Shown piece after piece: positions 16,840 through 26,460 of a stretch of DNA of 64,000 nt. The notes below the pieces were generated by a model. It saw nothing but the letters and a program-made list of their open reading frames with translations, did not search any database and was not told where the DNA came from. A program made the position numbers and the translations under genes. Within the stretch, counting starts at the first letter, position 1. Each line of letters starts with the position of its first letter. The stretch is from CAVTUU01 sp045804965 (GTDB taxonomy: Bacteria; Chloroflexota; Chloroflexia; Thermomicrobiales; UBA6265): NCBI GenBank assembly GCA_045804965.1, contig JBJMMD010000041.1, positions 1 to 64,000 on the forward strand. The letters are read 5' to 3'.

Positions 16840-18639
16840 ATGAACGGAGTCCACGGCCGCATCCTGACCATTGATCTCGCAACCGGCGACAACAGCATCC
16901 TCGAATTGCCTGATCTGGTGTACGAGCGGCTGATCGGCGGCGTCGGGCTGGCGACCTATTTGCTGATCAAGTTCTGCCCGGTGAGCGTCGATCCCTTCGC
17001 GCCCGAGAATCCGCTCGTCTTTGCCACCAGCCCGTTCATTGGAACCGGGATCACGACGGCCAGCAAGCTGGCGCTCGCCACGAAATCACCGCTCACAGGG
17101 ATGATCGGCGATTCCTTGTCGTCGAGTTATCTTGCGATCGCGTTGAAACGAACGGGGTTTGATGCGGTCGTGCTCACCGGCGCGGCGGACGAATGGTCCT
17201 ATCTCGTGATCGACGACGACCGAATCGAGATCCACTCCGCAGGGAGCCTGCTCGGCCTTGATCCGGAAGCGACCGCGGATGCGCTGCGGACCGAGCGTGG
17301 ATCAGCGTACCGGGTGGCCGCGATCGGCGTTGCGGGCGAACGGCTCGTGCGGTTTGCCTCGGTTTGTAACGACGGACGGTTGGCGGGACGGACCGGCGGT
17401 GGCACGGTCATGGGTAGCAAACGGCTGAAAGCAATTGCCGTGCGCGGCAGCGGGTTACCGACGGTGGCTGACCCGCGTGGGCTCGCCGTGGCGGCCCGGA
17501 AGCTCGCGGAGCGGAGTCTTGGTCCAGAAACCGCCAAGTACCGCGAGATCGGCACGGCGGCAAATGTCGCCTTTTTCAATCGGATGGGGATGTTGCCCAC
17601 ACGCAACTTCCAAACGGGCCGCTTCGGCGAGGCGGAAGCAATCGCGGGCGAAACGTTGCTGCTCGACCACCGCGTCGACCGTCATGCCTGCGCGGCGTGC
17701 ACCGTCGGCTGCGAGCATCATTACCGAACACAAGACGGCGGACCGGAGACCGAAACCCGGCTCGAATATGAGACGCTCTTTGCACTCGGATCACTCTGCG
17801 GCGTTTCGGATCCGAATGTTGTGCTCCGGGCGGCGGCGCGATGCGACCAACTTGGCATCGATGCAATGAGCACGGGTGCGACTATCGCGTGGGCGATGGA
17901 ATGCCGAGAACGAAGCATCAACATCGGACTACCGGACGATGATTTGCCGGCGTTCGGCGACGGTGCATCGCTGATTACCGCGATCGACGCCATCGGTGAG
18001 CGCACCGGACTGGGCGATTTACTGGCGGAAGGATCGCGGATCGCCGCCGAGCGCACCTGCCAGGGGAGCGACGCCTGGGCTATGCATGTGAAGGGACTCG
18101 AGATGCCCGGTTACGATCCGCGCAAGCTGCCGACCCTGGCTTTGGGCTTGGCGGTCAGTACCCGAGGCGCCTGTCACAACCGCTCATCCGCCTACGAAGC
18201 CGACCTCTCCGACAAGCTCTCGCCGACTGCTGAGGCACAAGCCCGCGCTGAGGCGGCAGCAGCGGCCGAGGATCAAGCAGCCCTGCTCGATTCATTGACG
18301 ATCTGCAAGTTCTTGCGTCACTGCTTCGATGACTTGCCAACGGAAGCTGCCGACCTTTACGCCTTAGTGACCGGCGTCGAGGAATCCGGTGGCGACATGC
18401 TTCGAGCCGGGGAGCGCATCAACAACCTCAAGAAACTGTTCAACATTCGACAAGGCTGGGAGCGCGCGGACGACACCTTGCCCGCCCGCGCATTCGAACA
18501 CGGAAGCGATCGATCAACACTCACTCGCAGCTGGCTTGATGAACAGATTGACGCGTATTACGCGGTCCGGGGGTGGGCGCCGGACGGCAGGATTTCGGAA
18601 CAACATCTGGCGGAAATCGGATTGCTGGAGCTGGTGTAG
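16840..18639 (+). CDS. Aldehyde:ferredoxin oxidoreductase (tungsten/AOR family)
   Basis: A 599-residue enzyme of the AOR family, which holds a bis-pterin tungsten (or molybdenum) centre and one 4Fe-4S cluster. Order: N-terminal domain (GRILTIDLATGD, GGVGLATYLL, the substrate-region block FATSPFIGTGITTASKLALATKSPLTG), then cluster ligands C284, C287 and C291 (HACAACTVGC) with the fourth probably C489 in LTICKFLRHC. Length is normal. It likely oxidises aldehydes to acids, or runs the reverse, with ferredoxin. It is co-transcribed with MoaD and lies beside the selenocysteine formate dehydrogenase operon, another pterin enzyme, but convergent to it. The exact substrate cannot be told. Confidence 0.93.
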   Translation: MNGVHGRILTIDLATGDNSILELPDLVYERLIGGVGLATYLLIKFCPVSVDPFAPENPLVFATSPFIGTGITTASKLALATKSPLTGMIGDSLSSSYLAIALKRTGFDAVVLTGAADEWSYLVIDDDRIEIHSAGSLLGLDPEATADALRTERGSAYRVAAIGVAGERLVRFASVCNDGRLAGRTGGGTVMGSKRLKAIAVRGSGLPTVADPRGLAVAARKLAERSLGPETAKYREIGTAANVAFFNRMGMLPTRNFQTGRFGEAEAIAGETLLLDHRVDRHACAACTVGCEHHYRTQDGGPETETRLEYETLFALGSLCGVSDPNVVLRAAARCDQLGIDAMSTGATIAWAMECRERSINIGLPDDDLPAFGDGASLITAIDAIGERTGLGDLLAEGSRIAAERTCQGSDAWAMHVKGLEMPGYDPRKLPTLALGLAVSTRGACHNRSSAYEADLSDKLSPTAEAQARAEAAAAAEDQAALLDSLTICKFLRHCFDDLPTEAADLYALVTGVEESGGDMLRAGERINNLKKLFNIRQGWERADDTLPARAFEHGSDRSTLTRSWLDEQIDAYYAVRGWAPDGRISEQHLAEIGLLELV

Positions 18640-18682
18640 CCAGGCGGCTTGAACGTGGCAGGCTGTGCCTCGTTTGAACTCC

Positions 18683-19558
18683 TTAAATCGGCTGCCACTG
18701 CCAACCTGAATCCAGCTTCCTCATGCGACCGAGGCTCGGAAAGGGCGCGAAATGATGGGCAAACACAAGCGCGTCCTGTTCAATCGCGAGGTCTGCAGTT
18801 CGGCGCTTGGACGATGCCGCATTATTCAGCGCTAGGTCGAGAATTGGTATCCAATCCGGATGTTCGAAATGAAGTGGATGGAGGACGACATCGGCGATGT
18901 GGAGCAACTGCTCGTTTTCTGAACTGACGGACAGCGCGATATGCCCCGGCGTATGCCCGGGCATGGCGATACTGCTGATGCCGGGGACCATCTCTGCATC
19001 ACCGTCGATAAGAGTCAGGCGGTCTCGCAATGGCCCGAGGTTTTGGCGGGCGACATCCACCATCGCGGACTGCGCGCTGGCGAGAGCGGCGTCTGACATC
19101 CAGAACTCCTATTCGGCCCGCGCAACGAAGTAATGAGCGTTGGCGCATACGAGCCCGCCATCGTCCATAAACGTGCCACCTACGTGATCGGGATGCGCGT
19201 GCGTGAAGATGACGATGTCGATCGTCGATGGTTCAATGCCAGCCGCCGTCAAGTGCTCGGGGATTTTTCCGGTCGAAGTCGTTGAATGATCGATATCTGG
19301 AAAAAACTGTGGCGCATGATCGCCCAAATTACCTGCGCCGGTGTCGATCATCACTTTGTGCTCGCCGGTGTCGACGAGCAAGCAGGTGTATGTCGAAGTA
19401 ATTTGGTCAGGTGACGAACCGCGCTGGCGAAGTGCCTGCTCCGCCTCATCCCTGTCCACGGTCGCGAAGAAGGTTTCCACCGGATAATTAAGAGCACCGT
19501 CCCTGACCGAGACGCACTGAAATCCGCCCAGTGCGAAACGATAGATTCCGCGTTCCAT
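18683..19558 (-). pseudogene. MBL-fold metallohydrolase interrupted by one in-frame amber codon
   Basis: Two collinear frames make one metallo-beta-lactamase-fold protein. The first (from ATG 19558) holds IDTGAGNLGDHAP and the metal motif HAHPDH (H120, H122, D124, H125). It stops at TAG 19109-19111 after NAHYFVARAE. The same frame goes on with EFWMSDAAL to the second half, with VPGISSIAMPGHTPGH and LLHIADVVLHP, and stops at 18683. In relatives this spot reads AE(W)xFW, so TGG to TAG is the simplest explanation. An ATG at 19099 could restart the C-terminal half. It is the last gene of the formate dehydrogenase operon. It could be a nonsense mutation, a sequencing error or a read-through; I cannot tell which. 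Confidence 0.8.
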
Positions 19559-19611
19559 CAAATGCCTCACGATAACTACTTGGCGCCGAAAGTCCTCGTT
19601 CCCGCCTTCGG

Positions 19612-19995
19612 CTATCGAGGATCGAGTCCCATGTCCGTGCCGGGACGGCGGTCGTCGCTGGGAGCCCCTTCTTCGAGCCAGGCGAGGAAGCCTTCGGAGG
19701 CCATGGCGACTTGCCACTCGGCCAGGATTTCGAGGGCCATGGCGCGGGTCGGACCGGCGGAAGTTCCCGCGGCGAGGCACTGTTCGGCGAGCCAGGCTTC
19801 GAAATCTCCGATATCGGGATCGGCTGCAGCCGCTCGCTCGAGGAGATCGCGTTTGATCTCCATACCGATAGAGTCGGGCGTCGTATCGCGCTTCCGGCGC
19901 TTGCGGCGACCTTCGGCGCCTTCCATTGCTTGGATCAGCTGTTGGCAAATCTCGGCTGGACGTGGCGGCGCGGTCTGCGTGCTTGTCATGGTCAA
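19612..19995 (-). CDS. Unknown 127-residue protein coupled to fdhE
   Basis: A 127-residue, highly charged helical protein (basic stretch GRRKRRKRDTTPD at 29-41, then helices with DFEAWLAEQCLAAG and MALEILAEWQVAMASEGFLAWLEEG). No family is recognised. Its ATG overlaps the fdhE stop by 4 bases, so it is translated with it. Place in the operon suggests a maturation or regulatory partner of the formate dehydrogenase; that is an inference from position only. Confidence 0.65.
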   Translation of the reverse strand: MTMTSTQTAPPRPAEICQQLIQAMEGAEGRRKRRKRDTTPDSIGMEIKRDLLERAAAADPDIGDFEAWLAEQCLAAGTSAGPTRAMALEILAEWQVAMASEGFLAWLEEGAPSDDRRPGTDMGLDPR

Positions 19996-20858
19996 GATCC
20001 AGTTGCTTCGATCGCGATACGGAAGGACGTTGCGAGTCGTTCCGGCCGGGAGAACCCGCGATCGACGGCTACGAAGTCGAGCTCAACGGTCGACAAGTCG
20101 GCCAGCACGACCTCGTTGGGAGACCACGGGCGGAGCGCGGCCATGACCTTCATGTAGCCCATGCACTCACGGCAAGTTTCGACCTTTCGCGAGCCGCCGG
20201 CGCCGTCGGGAACCAGCGAGGAGAGGCTGTTGTGGTCGATGGTTTTGCAGTAAGGACAGCGCAAATCCACTCCCATCCAATCGCCGCCGCAACGACCACA
20301 GCGCAAGCGGCGGGAGCGCTCGAGTCCGCGTTGTTCGGTGATCGTCGCCCAGGCACCGCAAATCGGGCAAAAACCCTCATTCCAATCGGGCGGGACCGAG
20401 ACCGCGAGATCGCGTGCGCAAGCGAGAAGCGTTGGAGCGGCCATGATTTGGGCGAGAGCGTCGAGCGCGGCGGGATCGACGCCCGCTTGGTTGGCGAGCA
20501 GGCTGATCAGTTGTTCGTCTTGGGAGATTGCCGCCTCGAGCAGACCAACCGGATCGAGGCGATTCGCTAGGTCTGCTGTCAGCGCGATCTGGCCCTGGTA
20601 ATCCTTCGTGATCTGGGTGAGCAAGCGGCGCAGCCAGTCGGTCACCGCCAGCGGCGAGAGACGAATCGTGGCGTCGGCGAGAAGCGGTGATGACGGAGGG
20701 CGGGCAGGATCGATGGTCGCTGAGACTGCCGACCACGTGGTGCGCGCATCCTCGTGAAAGACCTGCTCCCAGAGAGCGAGCAGGAGTTGCCATTCGGGAT
20801 GCGACTTGTGGAGCGCGTCGAGTTGGCGTCGGGTGCCGTCCGAAACACCTACGGCCAT
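19992..20858 (-). CDS. fdhE: FdhE-like formate dehydrogenase accessory protein
   Basis: A 288-residue cytosolic protein. The C-terminal half has the paired rubredoxin-like CxxC sites of FdhE: FCPICGAWA, RCGRCGGDW, RCPYCKT and a fourth pair in CRECMGYMK. The N-terminal half is helical. FdhE proteins bind and check the formate dehydrogenase catalytic subunit before Tat export, with iron held by the cysteines. It lies downstream of the lipoprotein gene, in the same operon as the catalytic, iron-sulfur and membrane subunits, which supports the call. Confidence 0.88.
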   Translation of the reverse strand: MAVGVSDGTRRQLDALHKSHPEWQLLLALWEQVFHEDARTTWSAVSATIDPARPPSSPLLADATIRLSPLAVTDWLRRLLTQITKDYQGQIALTADLANRLDPVGLLEAAISQDEQLISLLANQAGVDPAALDALAQIMAAPTLLACARDLAVSVPPDWNEGFCPICGAWATITEQRGLERSRRLRCGRCGGDWMGVDLRCPYCKTIDHNSLSSLVPDGAGGSRKVETCRECMGYMKVMAALRPWSPNEVVLADLSTVELDFVAVDRGFSRPERLATSFRIAIEATGS

Positions 20859-20884
20859 GCTTGGTGCTCACTTCCTGTTGCTGA

Positions 20885-21115
20885 CTACTGAGCCGGGGAT
20901 TCGTCCGGCGTTCGGTAATAGACTCTGGTGTTATAGGGTTTACTGCCATGCATCTGGACCGGTTCGCCCCAATTGCCGATGTCTGCGCCCGATTTCTTGC
21001 CATCCCCGTCGACACGATTAGCTTCTGGTCCGCATGCGGCCAGCGCGAGCGCCAAAAGCACAAAGACGGCGACGAGCAAAACGGTAGATCGGACTCGCGA
21101 TCGTGATGCGGCCAT
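20885..21115 (-). CDS. Small lipoprotein in the formate dehydrogenase operon
   Basis: A 76-residue protein with a basic start, a hydrophobic helix and a lipobox LALAAC at residues 23-28, so Cys28 would be lipidated. The short mature part (GPEANRVDGDGKKSGADIGNW, then PYNTRVYYRTPDE) shows no family. It starts one base beyond the stop of the NrfD-like gene and ends 26 bases before fdhE, placing it firmly in the operon. It may support assembly of the exported enzyme; this is only a guess from position. Confidence 0.75.
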   Translation of the reverse strand: MAASRSRVRSTVLLVAVFVLLALALAACGPEANRVDGDGKKSGADIGNWGEPVQMHGSKPYNTRVYYRTPDESPAQ

Positions 21116-21116
21116 T

Positions 21117-22031
21117 TTACAGCCGCTCCGAGGCCATGATCACGCCCCATCGGAGGAAGAAGCTGCCTAAGAGCACGAGCACGGCCGCGATGGGAAGCGC
21201 CGAGCTACCCAACATGCGGGGCCAACTTTGCAGGGCCACCGGGATGAGGACCCCTGCAATCACGAATCCGATCAGAAGGAGCAAGCCCCACCAGTTATCA
21301 AACACTTCACGCACCACAGAGCTGAGCGAGATGGCGATGACGACCACGACGACGAGCTCGATGATTGAGCTCCAAAAGTCCATTTGCCCCAGCCACTCGA
21401 TAGAGGCTGGATGCCCGCGCCGTTGCGCGATCAGATCCAGCAATGCGGCCGCGGCCGATACGCCCGAGAGGAGAAAGAGCAAGCCGAGCAGTGAGGTGTC
21501 GCCCCAAAGCGGCCGGTTCGTCGCCGAGAGCAAAAGACCTGTGTAGCCGCACAGAAATATGCCGAGCACGCCAGAGCAGATTGAGATCACCTTACCTAGC
21601 CCGCCTTCGCGGAGCGCCGTGAGGGATTTTGGCAGCTTTCCCATCTCGGCCAGCACGCCAATGAACGCGAGCGTCGCAAAGACACTAAATGCCCCGACCG
21701 TCCACGTTCCGAAGGATATGGGTGACCACCATTTGAAGATTGGCCAGCCGGTCTTCGACTGCACGAGGTTGTGCCAGAACCAGGCCGGCCGCTCCAAGTC
21801 GAAGATCAATAACACTCCGCCAATTGCAACGAGCGGGGCCGCGATGAGATGAGCGATCCGCGCGATCGGCCGATCGACCGGCGCTCCCCAGATGTCTAAG
21901 AGTGCGCCGAGAAAGGCAGACCCGCCGGCTAGACCACCGAGAAAGAAATAGATGACGATCAGCCAGCCCCAATCGGGCGACTGGGTGTAGAAGGTATCGG
22001 AGGGCATGTCCAGCAAGGGCAAGCTAAACAT
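21117..22031 (-). CDS. NrfD/PsrC-type membrane subunit of the formate dehydrogenase
   Basis: A 304-residue polytopic membrane protein with about eight to nine helices. It has the NrfD pattern SPDWGWLIVIYFFLGGLAGGSAFLGAL, followed by LIFDLERPAWFWHNL. This family takes electrons from an iron-sulfur subunit and reduces quinone without haem. Its ATG at 22031 overlaps the stop of the iron-sulfur subunit gene by 8 bases, so translation is coupled; an upstream in-frame extension would lie wholly inside that gene. Together with the catalytic and ferredoxin subunits it forms a membrane-bound formate:quinone oxidoreductase. Confidence 0.9.
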   Translation of the reverse strand: MFSLPLLDMPSDTFYTQSPDWGWLIVIYFFLGGLAGGSAFLGALLDIWGAPVDRPIARIAHLIAAPLVAIGGVLLIFDLERPAWFWHNLVQSKTGWPIFKWWSPISFGTWTVGAFSVFATLAFIGVLAEMGKLPKSLTALREGGLGKVISICSGVLGIFLCGYTGLLLSATNRPLWGDTSLLGLLFLLSGVSAAAALLDLIAQRRGHPASIEWLGQMDFWSSIIELVVVVVIAISLSSVVREVFDNWWGLLLLIGFVIAGVLIPVALQSWPRMLGSSALPIAAVLVLLGSFFLRWGVIMASERL

Positions 22032-23058
22032 CGTCCGCCTCCTCAACGGCCGGCGGCGGTGCGCCGGCGGCGCGCGCTTCCGCGGCAAACTGATCCATCC
22101 GCCGCTTGCGCAGCCCGACGATGCCGATCGCCGCCATCGCTACCGCGCCGGCGGCCGACATCAAAGTTCCCGATGGCAGATTGTCGGATGGCAGTTTTGG
22201 CGAGTCCGGCAGGCCATACACCTCGGGTTCGTCCATTAACAAGTAGAACGAGTTCAGACCGCCCAAGAACGCATCGTCATGACCATAGAGCCGCGCCTCA
22301 CTGTGGCCGCTCGCCTGGAGTTGTTCGAGGCGTGATTGGGCGCGCTGGTGAAGATCGCTCATCGTCCCGAACTGGATCGATGAGGTCGGACAAGCTTGGG
22401 CGCAGGCGGGCGTCAATCCGTTTTGCATCCGGTCGTAGCAAAGGGTGCATTTCATGGCCGTGTTGTTGACGGGATTGATATCGATCACGCCGAATGGGCA
22501 AGCCGCGATGCATGCTCGGCATCCGTTGCAAACGTCCGACTGGATCACGACCGTGTCGAATTCAGTGCGGATAATCGCGCCTGTCGGGCAGACTTCGAGA
22601 CAACCGGCGCGGACGCAGTGTTTGCAGACGTCGCTCATCATCAACCAGCGTCCCGACGAGCGATCGGAGAACTGTTCGATGAACTTCACGTGGCGCCAGT
22701 GCTCGCCGTCGAGTTTGACGGTGTTGTCGTAGCTGTTGCCGCTCAGCGTGTTTTGGCCGCCGTTGCGGGCGGCGATACCGTTCCACTCTTTGCAGGCGAC
22801 CTCGCACGCTTTGCAACCAATGCACACCGATGTGTCGGTATAGAACCCCATCGGCTCGGATGGGAACGAACCGGCGAGCAACGTCGAAACCGTGGCCCCG
22901 ACCGTTTCCGCGACCGGCGACGGCACGGGAGTTGGGGGAGCGACGGTGGGGGCCGGCGATGGCGTCACCGCTGCCGCGGGTGTGGCCTGGGCGGCAGGCG
23001 TCGCGGACGGACCGAAGAGGGACGGAACGGGAGGTGTGGCTGTGGCTGGTTGCACCAT
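22024..23058 (-). CDS. Four-cluster ferredoxin subunit of the formate dehydrogenase
   Basis: A 344-residue protein. It starts with a Pro/Ala/Thr-rich stretch of about 65 residues, then four 4Fe-4S cysteine sets: CIGCKACEVACKEWN, CKHCVRAGCLEVCP, CNGCRACIAACPFG and CTLCYDRMQNGLTPACAQACP. A hydrophobic helix near the C-terminus (TLMSAAGAVAMAAIGIVGL) anchors it. It is of the FdnH/HybA type and links the catalytic subunit to the NrfD-like subunit. ATG 23058 shares one base with the stop of the catalytic gene; a GTG at 23061 would give a 4-base overlap. Export is probably together with the Tat-dependent catalytic subunit. Confidence 0.92.
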   Translation of the reverse strand: MVQPATATPPVPSLFGPSATPAAQATPAAAVTPSPAPTVAPPTPVPSPVAETVGATVSTLLAGSFPSEPMGFYTDTSVCIGCKACEVACKEWNGIAARNGGQNTLSGNSYDNTVKLDGEHWRHVKFIEQFSDRSSGRWLMMSDVCKHCVRAGCLEVCPTGAIIRTEFDTVVIQSDVCNGCRACIAACPFGVIDINPVNNTAMKCTLCYDRMQNGLTPACAQACPTSSIQFGTMSDLHQRAQSRLEQLQASGHSEARLYGHDDAFLGGLNSFYLLMDEPEVYGLPDSPKLPSDNLPSGTLMSAAGAVAMAAIGIVGLRKRRMDQFAAEARAAGAPPPAVEEADDV

Positions 23059-26000
23059 CACGCCTTCTCCAGATTACAAACGAACGCCTTTCCTTCGTGA
23101 ATCGAGACGTTCGGGTCACCGACCATCAGCGACAGGTTATTGACGACCGAACCCGTAACGATACCTTGATAGCCCCAGTGCCAAGGCAGCCCGACGTGAT
23201 GAATGGTTTGCCCGGCGATTTGCAGAGGCTGCATGCGCCCGGTGACGAGGGCCTTGGCCGTGATCTCGCCGCGCGGCGTGATCACCCTGACCTCGTCGGT
23301 GTTGTTGATCCCCTTTTCCTCCGCCAGCTCGGGGCTGATTTCGCAGAAGAGCTCAGGTTGCAGCTCCGCGAGCCATGGTAGCCAGCGGCTCATGACGCCG
23401 GATAAGTGGTGCTCAGTGAGGCGATAGGTGCTGACCACATAGGGGAAGTTGGGATCGCCGACCGCAGCCGGTTGGTTCGTATCCCGATCCCAGCGTTTGA
23501 GCACGGGGCTAGTTTGCTGCGTGTAAAGCTGGTTGTGGACAGGAGATTCTATCGGTTCGTAGTGCGTCGGTAACGGACCGTCGACGAGGCCGGTCGGTGC
23601 GTAGAGCCACCCCTTGCCGTCGGCTTTCATGATGAACGGATCGGTGCCGGAGAGTCCGGCCAGACCAGTGGCGGTGGGATCGGCTTTCGCGTTGGGCGCC
23701 TTGGCGACCGCGAAATCCGGGACGTCGTAGCCGGTCCAAAGTCCTGGTTTATTTGTCGTAGGATCGACCTTGTTCGGATCCCACCAGACCCATTTCTTGG
23801 CTTCGCTCCAGGGCGAGCCGTCCGGTTTGGCGGAGGCGCGGTTATAGAGGATGCGTCGATTGGCCGGCCACGAATAGCCCCAATTGGGATTCGTCCCCGG
23901 TCCGCCAGGAGCCTCGGGCACGCGGCTCGCCGCGCGATTGTTGTTGGGCGCCGGGAAGATGCCGCTATAGATCCATGACGCGCAGGTGGTCGAACCATCG
24001 TCCTTGAGGGCCGCGAATCCGGTGAGGTGATTACCGGTGGCGGAGTCAAAGCCGTTGAGCTCGCGCATGACCTTGGCCGCGCTCGGCTCATCCTTGATCA
24101 GCCAATCGGCGACTTCGGCGGGGTCCGGTTCGTAATCCCAGACGAGATTGAGGTAACCCTGATCTCGCGGCTCCGTGCTGCCGGCATAGAGATCTTTCAA
24201 CCGCTTACCGAGGTGATACGTGAACCAGAGATCGGAGCGGCAATCGCCGGGCGGATCTGCCGCTTTGTGATGCCATTTGACAAGGCGCTGGGTGTTCGTG
24301 AAGCTCCCTTCCATCTCGCCGACTTGGCCGGATGGGAAGAAGAAGACTTCGGTCTTGATGTCTTCAATCTTGAGATCGCCGTTGTGAACCTCGGGAGAGT
24401 TGTACCAGAAGGCGGCGGTCTCGGTTTCGAAGTTGTCCTTGACGACGAGCCAGTCGAGCTTGGCCAGGGCTTTACGCTGGAAACCGGCATTTTGGCCGCC
24501 GACTCCGGGATTCTGCCCCATCGCGAACATGCCTTTGACCCGGCCGTCGGCCATCGCCACCATCATCGGCATGTGCGAATGGTCGCCCGTGATCAATGGG
24601 TGCCAGTTGTAGCCGAAATCGTTATCGACCGTCGCCTTGTCGCCATACATCGATTTCAGGTAACTCACCATGAATTTCGGCAAATTGGCCCAGTAGCTTC
24701 GGGGCAGTGTTTCTGCCTGCAAATACTCCGTCAGCGTCTGGTGCTTCTTGAGGATCGTTGGCGCCGCCATGTAGCCATGAATGCTGTGGTAGAGAGTCGG
24801 GACGTCGGTGCTGCCTTGGATCGTGGCGTGACCACGAAGCGCCATCACGCCACCACCGGGGCGGCCTATATTGCCAAGCAAGAGCTGGAGGAGCGCGGCC
24901 GCGCCGATCATTTGCGGGCCATACGTGTGTTGCGTCCAACCGACGGCGTAGCAAAACGCGGTCGTCTTGTCCGGCCCGGAGTTCGCGAGCAGCGCGTCGC
25001 CGATTTGCGTGAACAGCGCCTGGGGGCAACCGGTGACGTTCTCGACGACCTCAGGCGTGTACCGGCTGAAGTGCTTCTTCAAAATCTGGAAAACGCAAAA
25101 CGGGTCCTGCAGCGTTTCATCGCGCGGGGGCGGCGGTTTCAGCAGCGATTTGACGAGCGGATCGTAGGGCGGGCCGGGTGGGGCCGGTTGCTGCTCCGCT
25201 CCAGGCTGTCCGGTTTGAACCCCAGTTTCACCTGATTGCGCGGTATTAGCCGCACGGCCCTGCTCGCCGACTTTGCCGGCCGCGTATTGCCATGTCTTCG
25301 GATCGTACTGGCCGACGAAGCCGTTGAGCCCCCATTCGCCTTCGGTATACGGCCCAAGTCCGGAGAAGACGCCGTCCAGATCTTCAGTGTCCTTGAAGTC
25401 TTTGTTGACGATCGTGGCCGCGTTGGTGTACTTGCCCACATATTCCTTGAAGAACGGCTCGCTGTTCCAGCGGTCGCTGTTGATCACGTAGCTGATCAGC
25501 CCGCCGAGAAAGGCAATGTCGGAACCGGCGCGAACCGGGGCGTGAATGTCGGCCATCGCGCTCGTGCGCGTGAACCGGGGATCGGCATGGATGATCTTGG
25601 CGCCCTTGAGCTTCGCCTGCATCACCCAGCGGAAGGCCACGGGGTGGCATTCCGCCATGTTTGAGCCTTCGATGACGATGCAATCAGAATTGACCAGACT
25701 GCCGGGGAAAGTTGTCGCGGCGCCGCGACCCAATCGCACCCCCAGACCGGGGACGCTGGAGCTGTGTCATATGCGGGCCTGGTTCTCGATCGCGACCACC
25801 CCCAAGCCGCGCATCAATTTCTGCTGGAGATGATTCCACTCGTTGTCTATCGTCGCGCCGCCGAGCGAGAAGATGGCGAGCGTGTTGTTGAGCCGCTTAC
25901 CATCGCTCGTTTTCTCGACGAACGTGTCGTCCCGCGTTTTCTTGGTCAGCTCGGCGACGCGGGCCATCGCATCGTCAAGGGTCATGACCTCCCACGATGT

Positions 26001-26348
26001 CCCGCCCGGTTTGCGGTGGAGTACTTGGGTGACGCGGTTAGGATTCTCGTGCAGTTGATAGATCGCCGCGCCCTTGGGACAGAGGTTGCCTTGATTGATC
26101 GGGCTGCGGACATCGCCCTCGACGTTGACGATCTTGCCGTTGACGGCATAGACCATGGTATCGCAGCCGACCGCGCAATACGGACAGACGCTAGGGTAAG
26201 CCTTGGCTTCCTGGATTTTCAGTTCTTGGGCGCGGACTTGAGCGGGGTGAAGATCGGCGCCGAATCCGATCAGGCCGCCGAGCGCGGTGCCTGTCGCCCC
26301 CGCCGATCGTCCAAGCAACGCGCGGCGAGAAAGGACCACGTTCGCCAT
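23058..26348 (-). CDS. Selenocysteine formate dehydrogenase catalytic subunit
   Basis: A 1096-residue molybdenum/tungsten bis-pterin enzyme, read through an in-frame UGA. A Tat signal (LSRRALLGRSAG) starts it; the 4Fe-4S set is C55, C58, C62 and C90 (VCPYCAVGC, NLCPKG). The TGA at 25767-25769 is codon 194 in the context ENQARI-U-HSSSVPGLG; known selenocysteine formate dehydrogenases read ARV-U-HSS at this spot. Both sides are in one frame and a SECIS hairpin follows at the expected distance. Downstream the family blocks continue (CIVIEGSNMAECHPVAFRW, and LPWHWGYQGIVTGSVVN at the C-terminus). ATG 26348 has AGGAGG before it. It oxidises formate to CO2 outside the membrane. Annotated naively it would be split into two genes. 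Confidence 0.95.
25736..25769 (-). promoter_or_regulatory. UGA and bacterial SECIS hairpin in the formate dehydrogenase mRNA
   Basis: After the UGA (25769-25767) come 18 bases, then a GGUCU loop (25748-25744). The stem pairs GCGUCCCC (25756-25749) with GGGGGUGC (25743-25736), eight pairs including two G-U. The loop sequence and the 18-base spacing match my memory of the E. coli fdhF element, which SelB recognises. This makes selenocysteine insertion very likely. Confidence 0.9.
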
Positions 26349-26432
26349 GGGATTCCTCCTCACGTGCGACCGTACCGGCGGCTTACCGAATCAGCATTTC
26401 GAATCGGCAAGATCGCCTCGCTGTGTGATCGG

Positions 26433-26460
26433 ATGCTAGCACGCCAATAAGAGACGTCAA
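26433..26460 (-). promoter_or_regulatory. Predicted promoter of the formate dehydrogenase operon
   Basis: On the minus strand, TTGACG (26460-26455) is followed after 16 bases by TAGCAT (26438-26433). It would give a leader of about 80 bases before the ATG at 26348. Sigma-70-like by eye only. Confidence 0.5.

Noticed and set aside
24027..25235. Long open frame (about 400 codons) on the plus strand inside the formate dehydrogenase gene
   Set aside because: It is the mirror of a well-conserved minus-strand gene; high GC keeps antisense frames open. No ribosome site and no family.
23058..25739. Separate gene for the second part of the formate dehydrogenase
   Set aside because: It is in frame with the upstream part across a UGA with a SECIS hairpin, so it is one gene.
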